From Spirochaetota bacterium (GTDB lineage Bacteria; Spirochaetota; Spirochaetia; SPDA01; JAJSAL01): a stretch of DNA of 64,000 bases. Numbering within the stretch: position 1 is the stretch's first letter; each line of letters starts with the position of its first letter. Both the position numbers and the translations under genes were made by a program. Shown here piece after piece: positions 38,766-47,530 of this stretch. The stretch spans positions 39,782 to 103,781 of the forward strand of contig JAJSAL010000055.1 of assembly GCA_024274705.1 (NCBI GenBank), read 5' to 3'. Below the pieces are notes generated by a model. The model was not told the origin of the DNA, searched no databases, and worked only from the letters and a program-made list of their open reading frames with translations.

Positions 38766-40007
38766 GTGAGTCCTCGATACCGAGATAAACCGTACACGCT
38801 TTTTCCCCGTGAATTACCATCAGGGAAGACGGTCTGGTACTATCAGACCTACCAGGGAGGAAACCGGACAAATCCAATATCTACAGGAATCGGCTTCATC
38901 CGTGAACGTGACCGGGCAAAGTCCCGAAGAGACGCCGAATCCTATTGCATGGAGCTTTTCCGGCTTGACCGCCTTGGTTCCCGACTGCGGGCTCCTACCC
39001 TAACGCAATGGGTAGAGCGAAAACAGTTCTGGAACTGGCGGAAATCTGAATATGTCCGGGGAAAACTTGCCCGGTCGGACAGCAACAGACCGGGGATCAC
39101 CGAGACCTATGTAAAAACCGCTGGACAGATTACCCGTGATCACATCCTCCCCTACCATGGGGAAACATACATCGATGAAATATCCGTCGCCGATTGTGAA
39201 AGCCTGCTGTTTCAATGGGTATCTGAGGGATCGGCGCACAAGTCGGCGAATAACCGTCGATCGGTGTACAGCGTTATGATGGGTGAAGCTGAACGCCTGG
39301 GGGAGATTGAGAGTAACCCATGGCGGTTGGTTCCGGAACTGTCTGCCCGTAAGAATTCATACGGAGCCCTAACGATCTCCGAGGTTGCCCTGCTGTTATC
39401 CCCGGAGGGAATTGATTTTGAGAAAAAGCGGAATCGGCTTTATTATTACGCCTCGAAAATCGCTTTTATGACCGGGCTTCGTATCGGTGAAGTGTGTGGA
39501 CTGTTGACCGACGATGTACGGGATATCACCATGCAGCAGGGAGACAAGGAGATCCGGGGAAGTTATCTGAATATCACGCATCAGTATAATATCAAGCTGC
39601 AGGCCAGGACCCTGGTAAAAGACAAGGATGAGCGGAAAGTTCCAATATCCGCCGAACTGCGGAATGAACTTGAGCCGTTCCTGACCGGGCAAGGTCGGTA
39701 TCTGTTTTCGTTCCATCCAAGGCAGGAGAAACCGGTATCACCTCACAACCTCCGGAACTGGTTGTATACCAGGATGAAAGAGGCAGGGATAGAAGACCGG
39801 GAGGATAGGAACGTTACGTTTCATTCTGCTCGTCGGTTTTTCAACACGTTGCTCCGTCATGAGCGGATCGCCGATGATGTGATCCGGAGGTTTACCGGCC
39901 ATGATTCGGAGGAAATGACAGACCACTATACTGATTATCTGCCGGAGGATTTGCAGGCTATCAGCCAAGCACAGAGGAAGTTGTTGCTGGGAGAAATCAA
40001 GGAATAA
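38766..40007 (+). CDS. int: Phage tyrosine integrase
   Basis: 413 residues, GTG start with AGGGG upstream. N-terminal arm-type and SAM-like core-binding domains (about 1-190), then the catalytic domain with Arg in FMTGLRIGEVCGL, HxxR in FHSARRFFNTLLRH, and the nucleophile Tyr in MTDHYTDYLPE. It should recombine attP with the ssrA 3' end. It is one of only two plus-strand phage genes here and therefore has its own promoter. Confidence 0.95.
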   Translation: MSPRYRDKPYTLFPRELPSGKTVWYYQTYQGGNRTNPISTGIGFIRERDRAKSRRDAESYCMELFRLDRLGSRLRAPTLTQWVERKQFWNWRKSEYVRGKLARSDSNRPGITETYVKTAGQITRDHILPYHGETYIDEISVADCESLLFQWVSEGSAHKSANNRRSVYSVMMGEAERLGEIESNPWRLVPELSARKNSYGALTISEVALLLSPEGIDFEKKRNRLYYYASKIAFMTGLRIGEVCGLLTDDVRDITMQQGDKEIRGSYLNITHQYNIKLQARTLVKDKDERKVPISAELRNELEPFLTGQGRYLFSFHPRQEKPVSPHNLRNWLYTRMKEAGIEDREDRNVTFHSARRFFNTLLRHERIADDVIRRFTGHDSEEMTDHYTDYLPEDLQAISQAQRKLLLGEIKE

Positions 40008-40018
40008 GAGAGGATTGT

Positions 40019-40216
40019 ATGGACAATGAAGAACAGATTAAAAAAAGCGTAAGAATAATTTGCCCAAAATGCGGCAATGAACTAGATTTTACTGCAGGTT
40101 CCATAGTTAGCCTGCCTGTGTTCAAATTATCTCTTGAACAAAAAGATGATGATGGAAATTATATGACATATTGCACACAGTGCGGTGAGAAACAAAAGAT
40201 GGAATTGAAAGAATAA
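40019..40216 (+). CDS. Small zinc-ribbon protein
   Basis: 65 residues. Two Cys pairs, CPKC near residue 15 and CTQC near residue 52, form a likely zinc ribbon. Eleven bases after int, with AGAGAGGA before its ATG, so it is probably co-transcribed with int. It could be a recombination directionality factor or regulator, but nothing in the sequence proves this. It lacks the helix-turn-helix look of classical Xis. Confidence 0.7.
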   Translation: MDNEEQIKKSVRIICPKCGNELDFTAGSIVSLPVFKLSLEQKDDDGNYMTYCTQCGEKQKMELKE

Positions 40217-40223
40217 AATTTAT

Positions 40224-40841
40224 TTACTGAACCCTTTTAAGTCGTTTCTTAGCAGCCCGAATAAACTGAGCCCGGATATATTGTGGTGTGCCGTACTTTT
40301 TTAGGGAGTCGGAGAACCACCTGTTCGGGTCAATTTTTTTCTGTGAGGATTCAAGGTTCCGGATCATGACCATGCGGTGCTTTCTCCGCTCATAGATTCC
40401 AAGCCGTCTACTCGCAGGTTTCCCCATGAAGAAATTGCTCCCGATGTCCATCTCATTCATCTTGTACCGTCGAGCTATCCGCTTTCGGATGTTCTTTCCG
40501 GTACGGGCTTGTAGTGTTGGTATGGGGATTTTCTTGTTTTCAGCCTGTACGATTCCGCCTTCATCGTGGATTGCAAGATATGGAGAAATGGATCCAACCC
40601 GCGAGAACATCCTTGCGATATTCTGACCCCGTGCGTGCCTGTCCTGTTTGATGCTCTTAAGGGTATATGGGGTCCTGACAATCATCCGCTTTTCAACATT
40701 CTTTTTCATCTTTCGTTCGTTCGCCTGAGCTGTGTTGTTTAGGGTATCGACTACTGCTCCGGGGAGGGCTTCTTTTGAAATGAATTTCATTGTGGTCATG
40801 TAGCCCTTGATTTCAACGTCTGCAGACCATCCGCTATTCAT
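40224..40841 (-). CDS. Minor tail / tail-completion-like protein (gpZ-like)
   Basis: 205 residues from ATG 40841, which overlaps the stop of the o-spanin gene. Very basic, with a helical N-terminus (EALPGAVVDTLNNTAQ) of the kind seen in lambda gpZ and HK97 gp10-like proteins. Weak family resemblance only. It is out of place: such genes normally sit between head and tail blocks, but here it is the last gene of the late operon. Confidence 0.5.
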   Translation of the reverse strand: MNSGWSADVEIKGYMTTMKFISKEALPGAVVDTLNNTAQANERKMKKNVEKRMIVRTPYTLKSIKQDRHARGQNIARMFSRVGSISPYLAIHDEGGIVQAENKKIPIPTLQARTGKNIRKRIARRYKMNEMDIGSNFFMGKPASRRLGIYERRKHRMVMIRNLESSQKKIDPNRWFSDSLKKYGTPQYIRAQFIRAAKKRLKRVQ

Positions 40842-41112
40842 TCGGCAACTCATATTTCCGTCGTACAGCGTCAACATCGATGGCGTAATCGATTATCAAT
40901 AGCCAATAGTCGAGGGGTATAGAGACGAGCCCGGTTTCCTCATTGTATGCTACCTGCCCGACCGGGTCGGGGAATACCGGAAATTGAAGGTCAATCTTTA
41001 CCGGCTGAGGGGTCTCGATCTCGGGAAAGGTCGTGCAGTACGTCAAGAGAAGCATTAAAATTATCAGTGTCGTTGCCTGTACGAATGTCACTCTTTTTCT
41101 TCGCCGTCTCAC
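40834..41112 (-). CDS. Outer-membrane spanin subunit (Rz1-like lipoprotein)
   Basis: 92 residues, GTG start with GGAGGAGG upstream. RRRRKR precedes a hydrophobic segment and the lipobox-like LLTYC (Cys26), so the mature protein should be a lipoprotein. The Tyr at -1 is unusual but spirochaete lipoboxes are loose. It overlaps the i-spanin gene by 122 bases in another frame, the classic Rz/Rz1 layout. The mature part is rich in Pro and acidic residues. Confidence 0.7.
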   Translation of the reverse strand: MRRRRKRVTFVQATTLIILMLLLTYCTTFPEIETPQPVKIDLQFPVFPDPVGQVAYNEETGLVSIPLDYWLLIIDYAIDVDAVRRKYELPNE

Positions 41113-41296
41113 GGTTTACCTCCTCCATGGCGCGTATGATATGGTCACGCTGTTTGATGGTGTCCTGCAAAGTGGCGTTTGCCTGTTCTAAGTTTTTCGT
41201 CCGCTGTTTCTGCGCTTGGTGTTTCCGGGTTATGTTCCGGGAGTACAGGACTGCTCCGGCTGCTATGATGGCGAGGGTGAGGATAATATAAATCAT
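40991..41296 (-). CDS. Inner-membrane spanin subunit (Rz-like)
   Basis: 101 residues from ATG 41296 (AGGAGG seven bases upstream; ATGA overlap with the previous stop). One N-terminal membrane helix (about 2-20) and a periplasmic coiled coil (about 22-70) rich in Gln, Lys, Glu and Arg. This is the topology of phage i-spanins, which with the lipoprotein subunit fuse inner and outer membranes at lysis. A longer reading upstream from 41404 adds no signal-like sequence. Confidence 0.75.
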   Translation of the reverse strand: MIYIILTLAIIAAGAVLYSRNITRKHQAQKQRTKNLEQANATLQDTIKQRDHIIRAMEEVNRETAKKKSDIRTGNDTDNFNASLDVLHDLSRDRDPSAGKD

Positions 41297-41520
41297 TTCG
41301 CCTCCTGTATCCGTGCTTGGAATTTTTCGCCCTTGTACCGTGTCCACAGTTCGGCGGTTAGGCGTGCCCGTTGCAGGAGGGATTGTTCCTCTCCGTCTTC
41401 GCACCGATATTCTTTTTCAGTGGTCAGGATTTCCTTTTTACGTTCCATCTTCTTGCCGTCCACAGTTTCGGTGATTTTTTCAAACTCTCCGGTATGTTTG
41501 ATAATTTCGATTGTTTTCAT
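41293..41520 (-). CDS. Small charged phage protein, unknown function
   Basis: 75 residues from ATG 41520 (AGGAGG seven bases upstream). Highly charged, mixed helix and strand, no motif. It lies between the tail fibre and spanin genes, so it could be a fibre assembly factor or part of the lysis group. Confidence 0.6.
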   Translation of the reverse strand: MKTIEIIKHTGEFEKITETVDGKKMERKKEILTTEKEYRCEDGEEQSLLQRARLTAELWTRYKGEKFQARIQEAK

Positions 41521-41528
41521 AGTGCCTC

Positions 41529-42569
41529 CTATGCTACGTAGCTCTTGGCCCATATATAGAGGTGCCCGATCAATGCCCGTGGATCGGTGGTTTTGCCGGT
41601 GCGGGGCGTGCCGTTAACTCCATCTGTGCTTATCGATACACTGCTAGTATTTGTACCCCACCGTGCCATTCCAGACGCGCCACCACTGATAGATAAGCTA
41701 TCTAAACCCAAATCTCCATGTGCAGTTACATTAAATGTAAACCCCTGAAATCTATCTCTTCGCCTCATCCCGGCAATTGCCTCTCCATCTCCATCGTTGG
41801 CCGATACAAGGCTCCGTGCTGTCACCTCATAGACCCGTGCGGTGGTGGTGCTTCCCGGTATCCGGTGCTGGTAGAAATTGACTGTCCAGGTACCGCTCCC
41901 GCTGTTGTCCGCTGCAGTGAAGGCAAAATCGATCGTACGGGCTGCCGCGTCCACGTCCGTGATTGCGTATTCCCCGGCGGTAATGTCGCCGATTGCAGAG
42001 GGAAGCGTTATCGATCGCCAGTTGGAGTATCCGCCGTGTACAAGATTTTCCTCTGCGAGTGCCGCGAGTATGGCATTTTCCGCTGTGGTGTTAGCAAGGG
42101 TTAGAGTCGCAACATTGGAGACTATCGCCCAATTAGTAACATCGAAAGCGAATTTTTCAGAACCGGTGCCCTCCATGTACTTAAAGACTTTCGCCCGGAG
42201 GTGAGTAACAAGATCGCTCCAATTGGTAGAGCTGATATCCATATAGCTGCTGATAGTATCGAGACAGAGACCGGGGAAGAAGTTTTCCGGGTTGTCCTTG
42301 TCGAATGCTGCCGGCGTCTTGTGCTGGTCGAGAAAAAATAATTCTCCGAGCTGTTTACCGAATCGGATGGCAAGTCCTTTAATTGCGGCCAGGATATATT
42401 TATTCGAGCCGTCAGCTTCTGCGATAGAGAATTCATCCTGTATCCCGATCAATTCCCGCTGTACATCGTTTCCCCAGTCGGCTGTGTGTACTGTTCCCGT
42501 GGGGTTCGATATCGCGTCATAGTCCTTGAACTCGTTTGATACGTGTCCTGGCCCTGCTATCTTTCTCAT
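41529..42569 (-). CDS. Tail fibre / collar-type receptor protein
   Basis: 346 residues. A conserved-looking N-terminal baseplate-attachment part (GPGHVSNEFKDYDAISNPTG), a Ser/Thr/Ala-rich shaft, RRRDRFQGF near residue 268, and a C-terminal tip ending in RTGKTTDPRALIGHLYIWAK. The end is like tail-collar fibres that carry a terminal PR-type motif. Located where Mu gp49 (fibre S) would be. It probably binds the host surface. No separate chaperone gene could be named. Confidence 0.75.
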   Translation of the reverse strand: MRKIAGPGHVSNEFKDYDAISNPTGTVHTADWGNDVQRELIGIQDEFSIAEADGSNKYILAAIKGLAIRFGKQLGELFFLDQHKTPAAFDKDNPENFFPGLCLDTISSYMDISSTNWSDLVTHLRAKVFKYMEGTGSEKFAFDVTNWAIVSNVATLTLANTTAENAILAALAEENLVHGGYSNWRSITLPSAIGDITAGEYAITDVDAAARTIDFAFTAADNSGSGTWTVNFYQHRIPGSTTTARVYEVTARSLVSANDGDGEAIAGMRRRDRFQGFTFNVTAHGDLGLDSLSISGGASGMARWGTNTSSVSISTDGVNGTPRTGKTTDPRALIGHLYIWAKSYVA

Positions 42570-43210
42570 TATGTATCCTCCTTCGTCCTGCCTACCTGGG
42601 CGAGTCCGGCCATTGCAAGGCCGACTTCACCAGTGGCACTTTGATTTCTAATCGTGATTTCAAAGACTGGTTCATGGGTCAGTGGTGCGATTCGGGAGAG
42701 TAAATTCTTAAGACCGTTCAGGTCGGAGATGTCGTCAACTTCTCCCGCGACTCTGTAGTAGTGGACAGGATACGTACCGTCTGCCGGTGGAAATGACAGC
42801 CATGACGGATAGTTTGATACTTGCATCAGACCGACCATGCCGAGACCGACCATGTTCTCCGGGTTGGTTTCGTATTCGATTAAATACACATCCGGATAAG
42901 CAATTTGGATCTGTTCCTCGATGTAATCTTTGTTCTGTCCACCGATGGAGCTGTATGCCTGGCTTGCCCGTTTCTGTCGTGTGTCAAGGGTCTGCGTGCT
43001 GTCGTATTTGATGCCGAGCTGTGAGTACCATTCCTGCAAGGTGTCAACTGCCATTCCTGGATTGCTTTCGGTTTTTACGTCCGCAAGAAAATCCCGTACC
43101 CTGTCGAGGGAGAGGGATAGTGCATCGATAACCGATCCAAATATTCCCATGAGTGACCAGGGATGACCATGAGGAAACAGGCTGCGGAATGTCTGTTTCA
43201 TTATACCCAT
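42569..43210 (-). CDS. Mu gp48-like tail protein (DUF2313/YmfQ)
   Basis: 213 residues from ATG 43210 (AAGGA eight bases upstream; ATG 43201 with TAATG overlap is the alternative). LFPHGHPWSL-type start and an all-alpha middle fit baseplate-wedge-associated gp48. An odd feature is the repeated element VGLGMVGLMQVS and VGLAMAGLAQVG near residues 122 and 196. Confidence 0.8.
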   Translation of the reverse strand: MGIMKQTFRSLFPHGHPWSLMGIFGSVIDALSLSLDRVRDFLADVKTESNPGMAVDTLQEWYSQLGIKYDSTQTLDTRQKRASQAYSSIGGQNKDYIEEQIQIAYPDVYLIEYETNPENMVGLGMVGLMQVSNYPSWLSFPPADGTYPVHYYRVAGEVDDISDLNGLKNLLSRIAPLTHEPVFEITIRNQSATGEVGLAMAGLAQVGRTKEDT

Positions 43211-44292
43211 GTGAGCGTCCTTAATATGGCAAGCTCAGAATCCTGCAGGGTGTAGCTGGTGATCGGTGTGCCTCCCGCGTTCTTCAGGGTCACGGTTGCC
43301 ACGGTCGCACCTGCTCCGATTGCGATTGATGTTACCTCTCCGGCTGATATCACGTTTTTCGGGTTTACCTCGTCGTCATACTGTTCAGGTCTGCGGGCAT
43401 ACATGTAGTTTTTGATCACTGTCTCGATCGCCGCTTTGGTATCAGCATCGTTCGGCGAGAGATTGGCGATATCAACATCGAAATCAAGCTCGCTAAATGC
43501 GAGGGCCGAGACTGTGGCATTAAGTGGTCTGCGTTTTGTGTCGGAGAGGTAATTTTCAACCTCTGTCAATTTTGCACTGCTCGGGATTCGGTTTGTCGGG
43601 TCTGCATCGTCGGTTAAGGGATATACATTCACAAATCCGGGTGTCGGTCTGAAGGCGTATGCTTCGGAGATTCCGGCTACTTCCAAAGTCCATTTGATGT
43701 AGTCGGTAGCCGCTCCGCCCTGGGGCTGGTTTTGCTGTCGGGAGAGTATACGGCTTCGGAAGTTTTCGAGGGCTTCCGCGTCCTCCCCGGATTGTGTAAC
43801 GGATGCAACGGTAGCGTCTTTGTCAACGCCTGCTTTCGGGGAGACAATGGAAATGATATCACTTACCGTTAAGTCAACAGCGTCCCCGGTTTCAAGGGAT
43901 TTTAGATCCATTGTCGCGGTACCCCCGGTGATGGTAACAGCGGTTAGCACTTGGTACACGTTGCCGTCTTTCTGCCAGAGTTCGCCGGCGGATATAACCG
44001 TGTCATCATCGCCGGTTGCTGTTGCTGTGCCAATCCATTTTGCCGCTGGCGTCCGTGAAAGGCCATATTCCGCTGCCCGTGTTGCTATCGCATCATCGTC
44101 CATCGAAAGGGTGAAGATCTGTTTATAGAGCCAGAGGCCGAACCGGTAGAGGAGATGTAACGCTCCGCCGAGTGCTGTGGCAAGTACACGCCAAACCGCT
44201 TTTGGGAGTACCGGTGTGGTCTGTCCGGTTGCTATTTCAATGTCCGCAAGTATCTGGTCTCTGATTTCCGCTATTGTGGGGATGGTTTTCAT
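43201..44292 (-). CDS. Baseplate protein J-like (Mu gp47)
   Basis: 363 residues, baseplate wedge component of contractile tails. Start MKTIPTIAEIRDQILADIE, a beta-rich middle and a C-terminal part with DFDVDIANLSPNDADTKAAI match the J family. Ends in a TAATG-type overlap with the gp48-like gene; its start overlaps the gp46-like gene by four bases. Confidence 0.9.
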   Translation of the reverse strand: MKTIPTIAEIRDQILADIEIATGQTTPVLPKAVWRVLATALGGALHLLYRFGLWLYKQIFTLSMDDDAIATRAAEYGLSRTPAAKWIGTATATGDDDTVISAGELWQKDGNVYQVLTAVTITGGTATMDLKSLETGDAVDLTVSDIISIVSPKAGVDKDATVASVTQSGEDAEALENFRSRILSRQQNQPQGGAATDYIKWTLEVAGISEAYAFRPTPGFVNVYPLTDDADPTNRIPSSAKLTEVENYLSDTKRRPLNATVSALAFSELDFDVDIANLSPNDADTKAAIETVIKNYMYARRPEQYDDEVNPKNVISAGEVTSIAIGAGATVATVTLKNAGGTPITSYTLQDSELAILRTLTWV

Positions 44293-44696
44293 CTTAAAGA
44301 CACCTCCTGCGATTCCCAGTTAAGGGCATAGGCAAAATCCTCTGTCGCTTCCGGTTCGTAAATCCTGACAGCAAGATAGAGGGTGCCGGTTTTCGGTATT
44401 TCCGCTTTAATCTCTATCCGTTCGGCTATGCCTTCGTCGATCATCCATGCAAGGCTGTTCCGGGCTGCCTCAATTACATCAAGCCGGGTCTGGTTAGTAA
44501 GTGCCCCCCGTGTCATTACTTCCGGGATTGTCGAGGTGTACCGCTCCGCTTGTGTTGATATCGCATTACCCCACCAGGGAGCTGTGAATAGCGAGAAATA
44601 CACAGCGTTATCAAGGCCACCAGTCATTTCCGGTTTGCCTGCGGTTACTGTGATTTCTCCACCGTCTGCTGTTGGTTCGAGGTATATGTCACTCAT
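44289..44696 (-). CDS. Mu gp46-like baseplate protein (gp25/GPW family)
   Basis: 135 residues. Lysozyme-like wedge protein of the gp46 type, with WWGNAISTQAERY and VIEAARNSLAWMIDEGIA. It probably binds the J protein and the sheath end. Four-base overlaps on both sides. Confidence 0.85.
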   Translation of the reverse strand: MSDIYLEPTADGGEITVTAGKPEMTGGLDNAVYFSLFTAPWWGNAISTQAERYTSTIPEVMTRGALTNQTRLDVIEAARNSLAWMIDEGIAERIEIKAEIPKTGTLYLAVRIYEPEATEDFAYALNWESQEVSLR

Positions 44697-45196
44697 CCGC
44701 CTGTCCTCACTGTCTGCGTTTCCGCTGCTGAGATGTTGAGGATCAATGTTCCCGGTGTTCCTCCGCCGTCGAGTTTCGTGCCGAATAGGGTATTGATTGC
44801 TGTTACAAGGGTTTGCAGTGCTGTATTGAGCTCCGAGTAGGTAACGAGCTTTTTACCGCTGCCGTTCAGATCTATATTGCCGGCGTTGTCCAGCTTGATC
44901 TGAGATTTGACGGTATCCCCTGCCTCGTTGGTCGAGTAGATGATCGTTTCCCCGCTGTCGGGATTGACCTCTATCCGGTAATTGTGCGTTGCAACGGCTA
45001 CCCTCACTCCTGTCCCGAGCGGGATCTCAATTACCCGGTCTCCCTTTGTCGGGGCTGAAGATATGCCGGGGGGGTGATAAAGTTCTGTTGTCCGCTCCAT
45101 ACCCACACCGCCATCGGTCTGGATGATCACACATTTACCCGGGGCTTTTCCTCGTTTTGCAATGTAGGATTTTACCGCCTCAACTAATCTTCCCAC
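44693..45196 (-). CDS. Mu gp45-like baseplate spike protein
   Basis: 167 residues with an OB-like N-terminal domain and a beta-helical middle, then Ser/Thr-rich end. Mu gp45 forms the membrane-piercing trimeric spike. KYSTNEAGDTVKSQIKLDNAG-like pattern supports a beta-helix. Overlaps the hub gene by 13 bases. Confidence 0.8.
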   Translation of the reverse strand: MGRLVEAVKSYIAKRGKAPGKCVIIQTDGGVGMERTTELYHPPGISSAPTKGDRVIEIPLGTGVRVAVATHNYRIEVNPDSGETIIYSTNEAGDTVKSQIKLDNAGNIDLNGSGKKLVTYSELNTALQTLVTAINTLFGTKLDGGGTPGTLILNISAAETQTVRTGG

Positions 45197-46311
45197 GGTA
45201 CCACCTCCGGGTATCCGCCGGAAAATACTTCCGGGAGTGCAAGGTCGAGAGTGGTTATTTGTCCGCCGGATTCGTCGAGCCGAAAGGTTGCCCTACGGAC
45301 AATCAGTTTTGAGGGTTTCAGGATGAAAGCGCCTGGAGCATATAACCGGATCACGTCTCCCGCTTTCCAGAATTGCTGTGCGCCTGCCTTATTCCGGAAG
45401 GCAAAACCGGTAACAATCACAGCGGTATTGTATGAGTCGATCAATCCCCTGGCCCGCGCGAAGTTGGCAGCCTGTTGATAATCGGTTGATTGTTGCTGTG
45501 GTTCGACGACCAGGGATCCCCGGATGTTCGGGGCAAGTGCTTTATCATAGGCGAACGCCTCTACTCCGGGGTTCCCGGTGGAGGAAGCCACGACTTTGTA
45601 CACGTGGAACCGCTTTGTCATGTCGTGCGTGGTTGATACGGAGATAACCGGGCTTTGTCCTTCGATGAGATCAACGACTGTGGGGGTGGTCCCTAGGTCC
45701 CGCCGATAATGGAGTGCTCCGGCAGGTGTCGGGATCCCTAAATAGCCATTTGCCGCGGCTAAGGATGCGAGGAACTTAAAGCAGGTCGTACCCGGTTCGA
45801 TAGCGACATCTTCGATAACCGGCGTGTCCGGGAACGCTTTAACCTCGTTCGGGAATGCTACTTTTACGGCTATCTGATTAAAGGTCATCCCGGAAAACTC
45901 GAAAGCCACATTTTCCTTATAGGCTTCTGTCGCTAAAAAGGTAACTTTTCCAAGTTTCTGTACTTCCCCTGGGAAATGTCCGGCGCTCCACTCAACGAGT
46001 ACGCCGGTAGTAGATCGTCCCTGTAGTTCGATTGTCCGGCTGTCCGCCTGAGTGGATGCGGTAACATGTTCGAAATAGCCCCGGAGAAATCTTTCATTGT
46101 CTCCACGTATTTCAATCACGCCAGGAGAGTATGGCCGGAACCGCTCTACGTTCTCCGGTGTCGGATCGAAGGGAAGGGAGAATGCAAAAGCGTCCGCTGC
46201 CGCATCGAGAGCCCGGACCACGTTAAATCCAGTCCATCCGGTGAGTTTTTCACCGCCTACGATGATTGAGATTTCAGGGGCCTTTGCTATGGAAACGGGT
46301 GTGTCAGACAT
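45184..46311 (-). CDS. Baseplate hub protein (Mu gp44, gpP-like)
   Basis: 375 residues. The hub family pattern ISIIVGGEKLTGWTGFNVVRA at the start, the central ISVSTTHDMTKRFHVYKV and a C-terminal RRATFRLDESGGQITTLDL strand are typical. It joins the tail tube to the spike. Confidence 0.85.
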   Translation of the reverse strand: MSDTPVSIAKAPEISIIVGGEKLTGWTGFNVVRALDAAADAFAFSLPFDPTPENVERFRPYSPGVIEIRGDNERFLRGYFEHVTASTQADSRTIELQGRSTTGVLVEWSAGHFPGEVQKLGKVTFLATEAYKENVAFEFSGMTFNQIAVKVAFPNEVKAFPDTPVIEDVAIEPGTTCFKFLASLAAANGYLGIPTPAGALHYRRDLGTTPTVVDLIEGQSPVISVSTTHDMTKRFHVYKVVASSTGNPGVEAFAYDKALAPNIRGSLVVEPQQQSTDYQQAANFARARGLIDSYNTAVIVTGFAFRNKAGAQQFWKAGDVIRLYAPGAFILKPSKLIVRRATFRLDESGGQITTLDLALPEVFSGGYPEVVPWED

Positions 46312-47530
46312 ACCACCTCACTTCCGTGCCCCGCTGTAGCAGGAGCAGGTAGGTGTCCTGAAAATTGTTGAAATTGATGAGCCGGTCGATGTTGTTAAGG
46401 TCTCCATAGAGTTCGTAAGCCAGTTGTATCGAGGTTACATCTTTATCGAGTGTGAGGATCCTCTCTGTCGGGAGAGAAAATGCCCGGTCAACCAGGTTGC
46501 CGAGTGCCCGTGATACCGCTTGATCTACTGCCGCTTGTGCGTCATAACCCGCTGAGAAAGAGCCTGCTGATTCAACATCTTCAATGCTCCCGGTGATATC
46601 AGCGTACAGGCTGGATAGGTCGTCGATTATCTGTCCCGCCTGTTCCCTGGTTTCGATGTCTCCGGCTGTGGTCGCCTCTGCCGCCGCAATGGCTACCGCT
46701 CCGATCTGTCCGGTGGTAACAAGTCCGAATATTTCCCCGTATTGGATCGTGGTATTTACAATGCCGTCTACCAGACTTGTGTAGATTTCCCGGTACGCTC
46801 TGATTTTTGCATCGATGTCGATTTCTTCCCGCGCCGGTAGTCGGTACAGGGATGTCATTGCTTCGAGCAGGAGTGCCGGTGATGCTACAAGGGTGTCAAT
46901 CTCCCTAGTAACTTCGTTTATCGCTCCGGTTATCTGTGAGCGTGCCGTATCGGTCAGTCCGGTGACTTTGTTGATCGCACCGCTTACCATGGAGAGTGCT
47001 CCGGTGATCCTGTCTTTTATTCCGGCTTTCTCCCTGGGATTTTCGGTTTCAGCTCCCTCAAGGGTGTCGGCTATCGCTACGGCTGCTTCGTTCGTATCGG
47101 ATATTATCTGGTCATCGGCTACACCGGTAACTTTCGGGAACTCGAATTGTGTTTGATCTGTCCGGATAAAATCAATGGTGAATACCGCCCGCATAGCACC
47201 GTTTACAAACTCTTCAGTCTGTTTCCTGGTAGATGGGAGTACGGTAAGGATTCCCCACCTGGGATGATCAAGGGTTGCCTCCCCTGATTCAGCGAGAGCG
47301 TTCCAGAATCGGTCGGATTCAAGGTCATACTCGGGACCGGAGATGTAGCAGGTGACCGGGAATACAATGGTCAATTCTCCGAGGTCTTGTACCGCGCCCT
47401 GGTCCTGTCCGGGAAACTCTGAGACCGGAGCTTTCTTTCCGCCGGTTCGAGTGAGAGCGTCAAAGAGCAAGGTGAACTCCTGCCCGGATGGTGAGGTATA
47501 CCGCATTTCACGGAGCCGGTCGGTATACAC
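46304..47530 (-). CDS. Mu gpN-like DNA circularisation / tail protein
   Basis: 408 residues. N-terminal domain MRYTSPSGQEFTLLFDALTRTGG and RWGILTVLPS match DNA circularisation N domains found in Mu-like tails. The middle is a long helical region and the end EVRWYV is LysM-like in pattern. Its start codon overlaps the stop of the tape-measure gene by one base. Confidence 0.8.
   Translation of the reverse strand: MYTDRLREMRYTSPSGQEFTLLFDALTRTGGKKAPVSEFPGQDQGAVQDLGELTIVFPVTCYISGPEYDLESDRFWNALAESGEATLDHPRWGILTVLPSTRKQTEEFVNGAMRAVFTIDFIRTDQTQFEFPKVTGVADDQIISDTNEAAVAIADTLEGAETENPREKAGIKDRITGALSMVSGAINKVTGLTDTARSQITGAINEVTREIDTLVASPALLLEAMTSLYRLPAREEIDIDAKIRAYREIYTSLVDGIVNTTIQYGEIFGLVTTGQIGAVAIAAAEATTAGDIETREQAGQIIDDLSSLYADITGSIEDVESAGSFSAGYDAQAAVDQAVSRALGNLVDRAFSLPTERILTLDKDVTSIQLAYELYGDLNNIDRLINFNNFQDTYLLLLQRGTEVRWYV

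Noticed and set aside
41529..42569. Diversity-generating retroelement with this fibre as variable target
   Set aside because: The fibre tip has a suggestive PR motif, but no reverse transcriptase and no template repeat were seen in the window.
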